Assembly (NCBI GenBank): GCA_030745875.1
Contig: JASLNT010000017.1
Span: 1-64,000 of the forward strand
Origin: Phycisphaerae bacterium
Lineage (GTDB): Bacteria > Planctomycetota > Phycisphaerae > SM23-33
DNA: 64,000 bases
Reading direction: 5' to 3'
The first letter of the stretch is position 1. The number at the start of each line of letters is the position of its first letter. The position numbers and the translations under genes were made by a program. Shown piece by piece: positions 17,508 through 25,525 of this stretch. Under the pieces are notes generated by a model. It had not been told where the DNA came from. It saw only the letters and a list, made by a program, of their open reading frames with translations, and did no database searches.

Positions 17508-18977
17508 ATGGATGAGAATCTGAACAGAAGGAATTTTATTAAGTTGGCGGGCCTGGGCGCGGCGGCCGGGACTTTTGGGCGGTTTGCCCGCGGAGCCGAC
17601 GCTCCGAAACCCACACGCAAGCCCAATATTCTTTTCGTAATGGTCGACGACCTGGGCAAGGAGTGGATCAAGTGCTGCGGCGCCGGCGGGATCGAGACTC
17701 CGAACGTTGACGCACTGGCGGCTGGGGGTATGCGATTCACTAACGCCTATTCGATGCCCCAGTGCACTCCGACACGCGTGACTTTGTTGACCGGACAGTA
17801 CCCCTGGCGGACCGGATGGGTTAACCACTGGGACGTGCCTCGCTGGGGTGTGGGCTACTTCGACTGGAAACACCATACCACATTCGCACGAGTGCTCCGG
17901 GACGCCGGTTATGCTACGGCTGCTGCGGGGAAATGGCAGATAAACGACTTCCGCCTGACACCCGACGCGATGGACAAGCACGGTTTTGACGCCTGGTGCA
18001 TGTGGACCGGTTATGAAACCGGCACGCCGAAAAGCGGGAACCGTTACGCCGATCCGTACATAAACACTCGCCAGGGCTCCAAGACGTACGCGGGCAAGTT
18101 TGGCCCGGATGTCTATACCGACTTCCTCATCGACTTCATGGGCAAGCACAAAGACAAGCCGATGATGCTTTATTTCCCGATGGTCCTTACGCACGGACCG
18201 CTTACCAATACGCCTGACGAGCCAAACGCCGCCAACAAGCACAAGGCCATGGTCCGCTATACCGACAAACTCGTCGGGCGCCTGGTGAAGGCTATCGATG
18301 ATCTTGGCATCCGCGAGCGGACGATTGTGATTTTCACCACGGACAACGGATCGGGCGGGGGACAGAGGGGCGCGTTCAAGGGGCGTATAGTTCGCGGTGG
18401 AAAGGGCAAGGAAAGCGAGGTCGGCTGCTGCGAGCCGTTCGTAGTTAACTGCCCCGGTCTGGTTCCCAAAGGCGTTGTTACCGACGCATTGACGGATTTC
18501 ACCGACATGCTGCCGACCTTCGCCGAACTCGGCGGGGCGAAACTCTCCGGCAAGTTTCCGCTTGACGGCAAATCGATAGCGAAGGTTATTCTGGGTAAAG
18601 CCAAAGATTCTCCTCGCCAGTGGATTATGGCGTTGGGGCACGGGGCGGCGAGACTGGACGAAAAGGGCGTTCGCGGAAAAACCGATTTCGCCACCCGCGT
18701 TATTCGCGACAAGCAGTTTAAGGTGTGGGTGGGCTCCGATCGGAGCATTATCCGCCTGCACGACTTGAAAGCCGATCCGTTCGAGGAGAAGAACCTGTTG
18801 GACAGCACCGACGCAACGCACCGGGCGGCCCTGAAGAAGTTCCAGGCCGTCATAGACGCCATGCCGGCGAAAGACGCCCGTCCGAAGTACGATCCCCGAA
18901 AACCCAACGCATGGGACAAATCCGCCCACGAGAAGAAGAAACCGCGTAAGAAAAAGAAGAGGCGTGCGAAGGAATAA
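17508..18977 (+). CDS. Tat-exported sulfatase with polybasic tail
   Basis: Family S1 formylglycine-dependent sulfatase, 489 residues. The N-terminus is a Tat-type signal (NRRNFIKLAGLGAAAG). The first metal-binding pair is D47-D48, and the catalytic motif is CTPTR with C86 as the residue converted to formylglycine. GKWQ(I) replaces the usual GKWHLG lysine/histidine segment, and TTDNGSGGG supplies the second metal site. The C-terminus ends in a Lys/Arg-rich tail (about residues 473-489). It is followed 2 bp later by a second sulfatase, so the pair is an operon. Likely substrate: a sulfated polysaccharide. The GKWQ variation may alter the substrate pocket. Confidence 0.92.
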   Translation: MDENLNRRNFIKLAGLGAAAGTFGRFARGADAPKPTRKPNILFVMVDDLGKEWIKCCGAGGIETPNVDALAAGGMRFTNAYSMPQCTPTRVTLLTGQYPWRTGWVNHWDVPRWGVGYFDWKHHTTFARVLRDAGYATAAAGKWQINDFRLTPDAMDKHGFDAWCMWTGYETGTPKSGNRYADPYINTRQGSKTYAGKFGPDVYTDFLIDFMGKHKDKPMMLYFPMVLTHGPLTNTPDEPNAANKHKAMVRYTDKLVGRLVKAIDDLGIRERTIVIFTTDNGSGGGQRGAFKGRIVRGGKGKESEVGCCEPFVVNCPGLVPKGVVTDALTDFTDMLPTFAELGGAKLSGKFPLDGKSIAKVILGKAKDSPRQWIMALGHGAARLDEKGVRGKTDFATRVIRDKQFKVWVGSDRSIIRLHDLKADPFEEKNLLDSTDATHRAALKKFQAVIDAMPAKDARPKYDPRKPNAWDKSAHEKKKPRKKKKRRAKE

Positions 18978-18979
18978 CA

Positions 18980-20440
18980 ATGAAGCGACGGGACTTTATA
19001 AAATCAATAAGCCTGGGCGCGGTTACTCTGGCTGCTCCTTCCGTAATGTCTGGAAAGGACTCCGACCGCACATCCAAGCCGAACGTCATTCTATGCATGA
19101 CAGACGATCAGGGTTGGGGCGATACGGGTTATAATGGGCGAAAGGAGCTCAAGACACCGGCGCTGGATGCTATGGCGGGCGAGGGGATAAGATTCGACAG
19201 ATGGTATTCCGGAGCACCGGTCTGCAGCCCTACGCGGGGCAGTTGTCTCACCGGGCGTCATCCGTATAGATATGGGATATTCTTCGCCAACACCGGGCAC
19301 ATGAAGCCCGAGGAGATCACGCTCGCCGAAGCGCTCAAGACTCAGGGGTACGCCACAGGGCACTTTGGCAAGTGGCATCTCGGAACTCTTACTCGGAAGA
19401 CCAAAGACGCCAATCGCGGCGGCCCGCGTGGCGTCAAGCATTACTCGCCTCCGTGGAAGAACGGTTTTGACGTGTGTTTCGCCACCGAGTCAAAGGTGCC
19501 TACGTGGGATCCCATGAAGCGGCCCGGAAGCGACCAGGCGTACGGAACGTATTACTGGGACGGACCGGAGCATCGCGTCACCGAGAATCTTGAAGGCGAT
19601 GACTCCCGCGTTATCATGGATCGTGCGATACCGTTCATTCGAGATGCAGCCAAGGCGGGCAAACCGTTCCTGGCGGTTATATGGTTTCACACGCCTCACC
19701 TGCCCGTTCTGGCCGGTGGTAAGTATCGTGAGATGTACAAAGGGCACAAAGGCGTCGACTACTTGGGGTGCATAACGGCGATGGACGATCAGGTCGCTCG
19801 CCTGCGGGCCGAACTCAAGAAACTCGGCGTCTCAGATAATACGATGCTCTGGTTCTCGAGCGATAATGGTCCGGAGGGCGGGAAGTTCAGCGGCGCCAAT
19901 GGTTCGGCTGGCCCATTGCGTGGGAGAAAGCGAAGTCTCTACGAAGGCGGTATTCGCGTTCCGGGTCTGTTGGTCTGGCCGGCGAAGATAAGCAAGGCAC
20001 GCGTCGTCAAGATGCCATGCAGCACGTCGGACTACTTCCCGACAGTGATGGAAGCGTTGGGCTTTAAGATGAAGGGTCAGGTAACGCCTGTCGACGGCGT
20101 GAGCCTCATACCGCTGATGGAAGGGAAGATGACGCAGCGTCCGCGTCCGATCGGATTTGAGTCGAGCGGGAAGATGGCGCTTATCGACAACCGCTACAAG
20201 ATATACGGAAGATCGGGCGGCGGAGGCAAGAGGAGGAAGAAGAGCAGGAAAACCGCCCCTCAGAAACCCAAGACGGCTTCGCCGGACACTAACTTTGAGC
20301 TGTACGACCTGATCGAAGATCCCGGTGAGAGCAAGAATATTGCGGCCGAGCATCCGGATATTCTCAAATCCATGTCAGAGCAGTTGCTCAAATGGCGCGC
20401 TTCCTGCAAGGCCAGCAACGCCGGAGCCGATTACAAATAG
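18980..20440 (+). CDS. Exported sulfatase with Lys/Arg-rich insertion
   Basis: Family S1 arylsulfatase-like enzyme, 486 residues, paralogous to the preceding gene. Tat/Sec signal RRDFIKSISLGAVTL; DDQGWGDTGYNG metal site; catalytic motif CSPTR with C82; GHFGKWHLGTL active-site lysine and histidine; SSDNGPEGGKFSG second metal site. A basic insertion rich in K, R and S (near residues 414-434) sits before the C-terminal domain ending in LYDLIEDPGESKN. The ribosome binding site AAGGA overlaps the end of the upstream sulfatase gene, which implies translational coupling. Confidence 0.93.
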   Translation: MKRRDFIKSISLGAVTLAAPSVMSGKDSDRTSKPNVILCMTDDQGWGDTGYNGRKELKTPALDAMAGEGIRFDRWYSGAPVCSPTRGSCLTGRHPYRYGIFFANTGHMKPEEITLAEALKTQGYATGHFGKWHLGTLTRKTKDANRGGPRGVKHYSPPWKNGFDVCFATESKVPTWDPMKRPGSDQAYGTYYWDGPEHRVTENLEGDDSRVIMDRAIPFIRDAAKAGKPFLAVIWFHTPHLPVLAGGKYREMYKGHKGVDYLGCITAMDDQVARLRAELKKLGVSDNTMLWFSSDNGPEGGKFSGANGSAGPLRGRKRSLYEGGIRVPGLLVWPAKISKARVVKMPCSTSDYFPTVMEALGFKMKGQVTPVDGVSLIPLMEGKMTQRPRPIGFESSGKMALIDNRYKIYGRSGGGGKRRKKSRKTAPQKPKTASPDTNFELYDLIEDPGESKNIAAEHPDILKSMSEQLLKWRASCKASNAGADYK

Positions 20441-20540
20441 TGCGGGCTTCCCCCGATGCCGACAGTGAACTTTTGTTATGGATTTTTGTGTGCAATCATC
20501 AGATTAAAGCCGATACGTGACTTGGGAGTATAGTGTCTCA

Positions 20541-22109
20541 ATGAATGATCGTACCGCAGATGGATTTGGCGAGGGGGAAGTAGTTCGTGAGGATGAGTTC
20601 GTCAAACTCGTGGCCCACCGATCCGCCGATCTGCTGAGCATCATGAAGGCTCTGGCCGACAGCGAGTTGCCAGCGGACCTGATTAATCGTCAGTTGATTG
20701 CGAGGATACTCAGCCAAGCCACACAGCTTGTGGAGCTGCTTGACAGATACGGTGCGCACAACAACAGTAAGTGGCGCATCTATCGACTGCTGATGGCTAC
20801 GGTAAAGGGCTTTGCCGGCGTTAGTTACGAGATGCATCATATTCTGAGCGTGCTGCCGTCATATCGTTTGATTCCCGTCGACAGAGATTTCGTCGGAGCC
20901 ACTGAAGAGGCTCTGGATTTCAGCAATGGCGTGATAAGACGCTCGGGTATGGAGATGCTCGCCCAGGCTGAAGAATTGCAGGTGGCGATTCCGGAGGGGG
21001 CGGCGTTGGAATCTCTGTCTAGCCCGCAGTTGCCTTCGGGCGTGCTGTCTCGCGACCGCCCGGCCCATACTGAGGCTAATGTCAGCCAGACGGTTACATT
21101 TTTGGCTACGGCGTTTCTGAATGTTGCATCTGAGTGCCAGGGTGTTCGCGCCGCCAGCCGCGTAGGACCCGACCAGTACGCCTCGTTCATACCCAATGTA
21201 ATCAGCGAGGAAAAACTTCGCTACCTCTGCCACCGCCTTCACAACTTGCAGTCGCTTTACGACACGTGGGTTTCCGACACACAGACCGAGAAGATCGATG
21301 AGAACTTGCCTGTTCTTCGAGGTCATATCAGTGTGGGCTTTCATCTTCTGACGGTGGCCACCAGCCTCATTCATTACTATGAGAGGCATATCGAATCCGG
21401 CCATTCGACGCGACGCTCGGTGGCGCTGTTAGTGAACCCCGCTGAGTTGCTCCACACGACAATGAGTTATTCGGTTCTGTTCGCCGGAGTGTTCCTTGAC
21501 GCAGCCCGCACGCTCTGCCAAGGCATGCTCAAAAACTATGCCGAGATCAGCGAGATCGAATTACCGGTGCCCAGGTATCGCGGTTTTCACGTGCGTCCGT
21601 CGACTCTGATAGCCAAGATTGTGTTGTACTACGGTAGCGACGTTCAACTGAAGCTGAACGGACATTCATACGACGCCAGCACCCCGCTTGAGATATTCCG
21701 CGCCAACGAGACGATCAATGCGAGCAAACGTCAATGGTTGGCTTCGGCCGTCGCTGAGCATGACCTCATCAAGGGCGTTTGTCGCGACTGTGTGGACGTG
21801 ATGGATCGCGTCAGGCAGATCGTGACGGATCTGGCCGGTTGCGGCAAGATGATGATCTACGCTCAACCCATGGTCCTTCGCGATGCGCCCGTCAACGAAA
21901 ACGGAACCCTGCTGGAGTGTGTAATAGATGAAATAGCACATCTCCAGGCCACCGGGAAGATAGACATCAATGTTGAGCTAACCATCAAGTTCCGGGGCGA
22001 CAAACGAGTACTGAACGACCTGAAGTTGCTGGCTGACCACGGGTACGGGGAGGACAATCTCGGCAACGATGTTGTCCTGCCAAACGAACTGGCCTACTTG
22101 CGCAGGTAA
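20541..22109 (+). CDS. Large helical protein with embedded HPr-like phosphocarrier domain
   Basis: A 522-residue cytoplasmic protein. The N-terminal two thirds are helical with no recognised family (for example LAHRSADLLSIMKALADSE). At about residues 343-430 there is a domain matching the HPr fold: GFHVRPSTLIAKIVLYYGSD corresponds to the GLHARPA active-site helix, with the phosphorylatable His at about residue 350 and the conserved Arg two residues on. It is followed by VQLKLNGHSYDASTPLEIF, matching the sheet and the seryl-loop region of HPr. A GTG at 20517 is an alternative start; ATG at 20541 has GGGAG 13 nt upstream. It follows the sulfatase pair on the same strand after a 100 bp gap. No PTS enzyme I or II lies in this window, so the phosphodonor is unknown. 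Confidence 0.7.
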   Translation: MNDRTADGFGEGEVVREDEFVKLVAHRSADLLSIMKALADSELPADLINRQLIARILSQATQLVELLDRYGAHNNSKWRIYRLLMATVKGFAGVSYEMHHILSVLPSYRLIPVDRDFVGATEEALDFSNGVIRRSGMEMLAQAEELQVAIPEGAALESLSSPQLPSGVLSRDRPAHTEANVSQTVTFLATAFLNVASECQGVRAASRVGPDQYASFIPNVISEEKLRYLCHRLHNLQSLYDTWVSDTQTEKIDENLPVLRGHISVGFHLLTVATSLIHYYERHIESGHSTRRSVALLVNPAELLHTTMSYSVLFAGVFLDAARTLCQGMLKNYAEISEIELPVPRYRGFHVRPSTLIAKIVLYYGSDVQLKLNGHSYDASTPLEIFRANETINASKRQWLASAVAEHDLIKGVCRDCVDVMDRVRQIVTDLAGCGKMMIYAQPMVLRDAPVNENGTLLECVIDEIAHLQATGKIDINVELTIKFRGDKRVLNDLKLLADHGYGEDNLGNDVVLPNELAYLRR

Positions 22110-22125
22110 TCACCGGGCGTCCCAA

Positions 22126-23310
22126 TCAATTCAGCTCAAGTCCGGATTTATTGGCCACTTTGATGGTTCTCTTACCGGTGAGCATTTCCTTGAGTCTCTT
22201 GCCCGCGAACTTCTTACGCCAACCATTCAACAATTTCAGAGTATCGAGTTTGGGTGTTCCGTAGCGAACGGCGCTTACGAGTGCGGCGTAGTGGCTGCGG
22301 CTGGCGAAGAGCGAATGGCAAAGGTCCTGGGACAGGCATATGGATTGTCCAGTGGCCGAGACGAGATCCTGAAGCATCTTGTCGACCGGATGCTCGTCTT
22401 TCGGTTGGATTGGATCGGGCAGTTCGTCCTCCGGCACGTTCCGTCCGGTTTCTATAGCCTGCAGAATCGCGGGCCCCTCGCTGCCGGCCAGCGGGCGCGG
22501 AAAGCCCTTTGTGTCTCGCACCTGCTTGACGCTCGTGGGCATTTGGCGCGACAGGGCGGTCAGAACCTGGTCTCGCAGGAATGTGCGGGGCGGTACGTCA
22601 TAACGGCAGGCGCCCTGTTCCCGCCAAGCCGCCAACTCTCGCAGCACTCCGAGCTTCCGCCGAGTCAGCCGTTGCCATCCCTGGACGCGTCTCCACCTGT
22701 CCTGCGGTTTGCACTCGAACATGTCGCTGGTCTCGAGAGTTTGCATCTCCTCGCGCAGCCATGTTTCCCTTCCGAGTTTCTTCAGGCGTTTGGTTAGGAT
22801 AGTGTGAACAGAATCGAGATAGAGCACATCCTCAACCGCATAGCGTAGTTGACCGGGGCTCAAGGGGCGCCTGCTCCACTCACTGTAGCTCTTGTCTTGA
22901 AGAATCTTCTTGCTGAGAGTTCCCTGCACGAGTTTCCCGTAAGACATCGGATACCCCATACCGACCAATCCGGCGGCGACCTGCACGTCGAAAATGTTTG
23001 CTCCGGGACGCTTGATATGCAGATAGCACATCTCCAGATCCTGCGATCCGGCGTGCACGATCTTCTGAATGTCCTCGTCGGCGACTAGTTCCCAGAACTC
23101 ACCGGCGTCGATCTCGAACGGGTCGATCAGGGCGATGAAATCCGGAGTTGCGGCTTGGATGAGACATAGTTGCGGTTGATAGCTTCGTTCGCGGATGAAT
23201 TCGGTGTCGAATCCGAACCTGCCAGCCTCCCTGAGCGCCTTGCAAACCTTGCGGAACTGTTTGGGACTGGTTACCAGAAACTCAGACGGATCGGTTTTTT
23301 CCAACGACAC
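22126..23310 (-). CDS. rnd: Ribonuclease D
   Basis: A 394-residue 3'-5' exoribonuclease for tRNA and structured RNA 3' maturation. The DEDDy exonuclease domain has FGFDTEFIRERSYQPQLCLIQ (D35 and E37), VHAGSQDLEMC (third Asp) and RYAVEDVLYLDSVH (Tyr and last Asp). Then follow linker helices and an HRDC domain around residues 215-285 (LGVLRELAAWREQGACRYDVP...). The C-terminal part, about 285-394, resembles the second HRDC-like region. The start is GTG with GGGAG 7 nt upstream. Length is normal (about 370-400). It is convergent with the HPr-like gene. Confidence 0.92.
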   Translation of the reverse strand: MSLEKTDPSEFLVTSPKQFRKVCKALREAGRFGFDTEFIRERSYQPQLCLIQAATPDFIALIDPFEIDAGEFWELVADEDIQKIVHAGSQDLEMCYLHIKRPGANIFDVQVAAGLVGMGYPMSYGKLVQGTLSKKILQDKSYSEWSRRPLSPGQLRYAVEDVLYLDSVHTILTKRLKKLGRETWLREEMQTLETSDMFECKPQDRWRRVQGWQRLTRRKLGVLRELAAWREQGACRYDVPPRTFLRDQVLTALSRQMPTSVKQVRDTKGFPRPLAGSEGPAILQAIETGRNVPEDELPDPIQPKDEHPVDKMLQDLVSATGQSICLSQDLCHSLFASRSHYAALVSAVRYGTPKLDTLKLLNGWRKKFAGKRLKEMLTGKRTIKVANKSGLELN

Positions 23311-23334
23311 TACGTTACTCCCGAAACCAGGGGG

Positions 23335-24039
23335 CTACAACCCCACGTGTATCGCCACGCCGCAGAGGAATATTACCGCACCGGCCAAGGCGTGACTGTA
23401 TCTTTGCATTCGTGAGGCCGGTAGGAAATTCATACCCAAAGTTCCCAGCATCACCGTCGCCAGCATTGTTGAAATCGTCGCCAGTGCGTACACTGATGCG
23501 ACCATGAATACGCTCCATAAACTCTCCGCCGCTGCGGGGTACATCAGGATTGGTATAAGAGGTTCACAAGGGCCAAATACGAATATGGTGAACAGTATCC
23601 AAGGTGTGATGTTACGCTTGTGCTCGTCGTGTGGGTGTGCGTGGTCAACGTTGTGAGTATGGTGGTGCGTGTGCTCGACTTCCGCGTGGGCGTGGTGGTG
23701 TGTGTGCGGTTTGTTACGAATCGCCCGGCGAATGCCCCATACGCAGTACACCAGCCCGAAAGCCGTCAACAGCCACGCCGCGTACTCGCCCCGAATTGAT
23801 TCGGTAAGCTCCAGCACGTGTAACGCCAGCCCCGCGCCGATGCCTATCAGGCCGAGCACGACCGAGCCGGCGACATGGCCAATCCCGCAAGCCAGTGTCA
23901 CCAGGGCTGTTTTTACGGTCGACCAGCGACGAGCTCTCGCCATTGCGATGAAGGGAAGGTAATGGTCCGGTCCCAGCAGAGTGTGGAACAGGCCAATCGT
24001 CCCGGCCGACGCAAGTAGGTATACCATTTCCTGTGACAT
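23335..24039 (-). CDS. NicO/UreH-like metal transporter with His-rich loop
   Basis: A 234-residue membrane protein of the NiCoT/NicO or UreH-like superfamily. It has a first helix carrying GLFHTLLGPDHYLPF, which matches the HxxxxxDH metal motif of nickel/cobalt transporters. Next comes an AALVTLACGIGHVAGS-type helix with a second GxGH, and then a cytoplasmic loop made of histidine repeats (HTHHHAHAEVEHTHHHTHN, about residues 112-130). TM helices after the loop include FVFGPCEPLIPILMYP. The His loop suggests capture of Ni, Co or a similar metal. It is upstream of RNase D and downstream of the homocysteine methyltransferase (20 bp gap), so an operon with the latter is possible. Substrate inferred. 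Confidence 0.78.
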   Translation of the reverse strand: MSQEMVYLLASAGTIGLFHTLLGPDHYLPFIAMARARRWSTVKTALVTLACGIGHVAGSVVLGLIGIGAGLALHVLELTESIRGEYAAWLLTAFGLVYCVWGIRRAIRNKPHTHHHAHAEVEHTHHHTHNVDHAHPHDEHKRNITPWILFTIFVFGPCEPLIPILMYPAAAESLWSVFMVASVYALATISTMLATVMLGTLGMNFLPASRMQRYSHALAGAVIFLCGVAIHVGL

Positions 24040-24059
24040 TTACTTATATAATTTCCGTT

Positions 24060-24959
24060 CTAGCAGCCTGTTGTATGCGCTGGGGCTTCCAGGGCGGCTT
24101 TCATTGCTGCAATATGCTCGGGTGTTGTTCCGCAGCATCCGCCGATTATGTTTGCTCCGGCTTCGACGAGCGCCAAGGTGTGGGCGGCCATCGCTTCGGG
24201 GCTCTGCCTGAACACGGTCTGACCATCGACTAGTTCCGGTAACCCGGCGTTAGCATGTACAAGTATAGGCAGGTCAGTGTGTTTTCGGAAACTATTAACA
24301 ATTTCGATCATCTGCCGGATACCATTACCGCAATTGGCGCCGATTATGTCGGCTCCGGCTTGGGGCAGTTCCTCGGCCACCTGTTGCGGATCAACGCCCA
24401 TCATCGTTTTGTATCCGTTGGGTGTAGGATCAAAGGTGAAGGTGGCTATTATGTCGAGTTCGTCGTCGAGTTTCCTGGCGGCGCGAACAGCACAGATCGC
24501 CTCGTCGACGGCTGTCATCGTTTCTATGCAGATGGCTTCTATTCCGGCCTCCAGCATCGCGCTGATTTGCCGGGAGAAAACAGCCTCCATCTCGCTTGCA
24601 GTTGCAGAGCCAAGTGGTTGCAGGAATTCGCCCGTGGGTCCGACGGAACCGGCCACCAACGCCTCGGGGGCTCCTTCAAGGGAATTGCGCGCTCCAGCGA
24701 GGTTGAACTCGCGGACCCTGTCTTCGTAGCCCATTCTTGCAAGCTTTGTCGCCGATCCGCCAAACGTATTGGTCAGGACCAGATCGCTCCCGGCCTGGGC
24801 GTATTTCGCAGCCACTGATTTTACGTCTTCGGGGTGCGATACGTTCCATTCTTCCGGGCAGTGCTGAGGCGTAAGCCCCCTGGCCTGGAGCATTGTGCCC
24901 CAAGCGCCATCGGAGACAAGCACTTTCTTGTCGGACAATAAATTCAGGATTGCGCCCAA
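24060..24959 (-). CDS. Homocysteine S-methyltransferase family protein
   Basis: Zinc-dependent methyltransferase, 299 residues, homologous to the N-terminal module of MetH and to betaine-homocysteine methyltransferase. It transfers a methyl group to homocysteine to make methionine. Zinc ligands are C210 (GANCGNG), C275 and C276 (GGCCGTTP). Upstream parts show DGAWGTMLQARG and NTFGGSATKLA, typical of the family. The start is TTG with an AAAGGAA box 9 nt upstream. The size fits a stand-alone enzyme without the cobalamin modules. It is followed by the NicO-type transporter, which could supply cobalt for cobalamin; this link is speculative. Confidence 0.88.
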   Translation of the reverse strand: MGAILNLLSDKKVLVSDGAWGTMLQARGLTPQHCPEEWNVSHPEDVKSVAAKYAQAGSDLVLTNTFGGSATKLARMGYEDRVREFNLAGARNSLEGAPEALVAGSVGPTGEFLQPLGSATASEMEAVFSRQISAMLEAGIEAICIETMTAVDEAICAVRAARKLDDELDIIATFTFDPTPNGYKTMMGVDPQQVAEELPQAGADIIGANCGNGIRQMIEIVNSFRKHTDLPILVHANAGLPELVDGQTVFRQSPEAMAAHTLALVEAGANIIGGCCGTTPEHIAAMKAALEAPAHTTGC

Positions 24960-25120
24960 ATCTGCAGTTTCCTTTCGTTCCGGGACTGCGCCTCGCTCTT
25001 AATGATAACGAGCCCGGAGGCGATTTCCAAAGCTCAAATCCGAACGCTGGGGCCACACCTCCCCGCCAACGCATTGACGTCGTGATGATAGCCTAACTGG
25101 TTTTGGGACGATTTGGGGCT

Positions 25121-25525
25121 CTAGGCGTCTGAGGCCTTGTCGCCCAGCATCTCATTGACCTTGGTCAGAAGCGTTCCAAAGTCCACGGGCTTCTCAAGGA
25201 AACTCTTTACCGGCATCCATGTTTCATCGATGTCGTCGGAAGTGAAGCCGAGAGGGATTTCAGCGTTTATGGCCGTCAGCATGAGGATTGGCACGGAAGT
25301 CAGCTTGTCGTCAGCGTGCATGTCCCGCGCCAAGCTGAAGCCCGCAGCGCTGTCTTCCGGGAACATAACGTCCAGAATCACCAGATCGGGGACATCCTCC
25401 AGCATGACTGTTTTTGCAGTGTCGGTATCCAGCGCGACTCGGACGTTGTGCCCGTGGGATTCAAGCGTGAGTTTGGTTGCAGCGGTCAGATCCAGATCAT
25501 CGTCGACTATCATGATATTGGCCAT
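25121..25525 (-). CDS. Single-domain response regulator
   Basis: A 134-residue receiver domain with no output domain. Acidic pocket D8-D10, phosphoacceptor D52 (VILDVMFPED), switch T84 (LMLTA) and K112 (FLEKPVD) are all present. The alpha4 region contains an extended acidic loop (TSDDIDETWMPV). The gene overlaps the end of the histidine kinase gene by 16 bp, so they are cotranscribed and coupled. With no DNA-binding domain it must act through protein partners or as a phosphorelay element. A C-terminal tail of about 10 residues is unstructured. Confidence 0.92.
   Translation of the reverse strand: MANIMIVDDDLDLTAATKLTLESHGHNVRVALDTDTAKTVMLEDVPDLVILDVMFPEDSAAGFSLARDMHADDKLTSVPILMLTAINAEIPLGFTSDDIDETWMPVKSFLEKPVDFGTLLTKVNEMLGDKASDA

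Noticed and set aside
17442-18980. 512-codon minus-strand frame opposite the sulfatase
   Set aside because: Opposite-strand shadow of a clear sulfatase gene with Tat signal and CTPTR motif.
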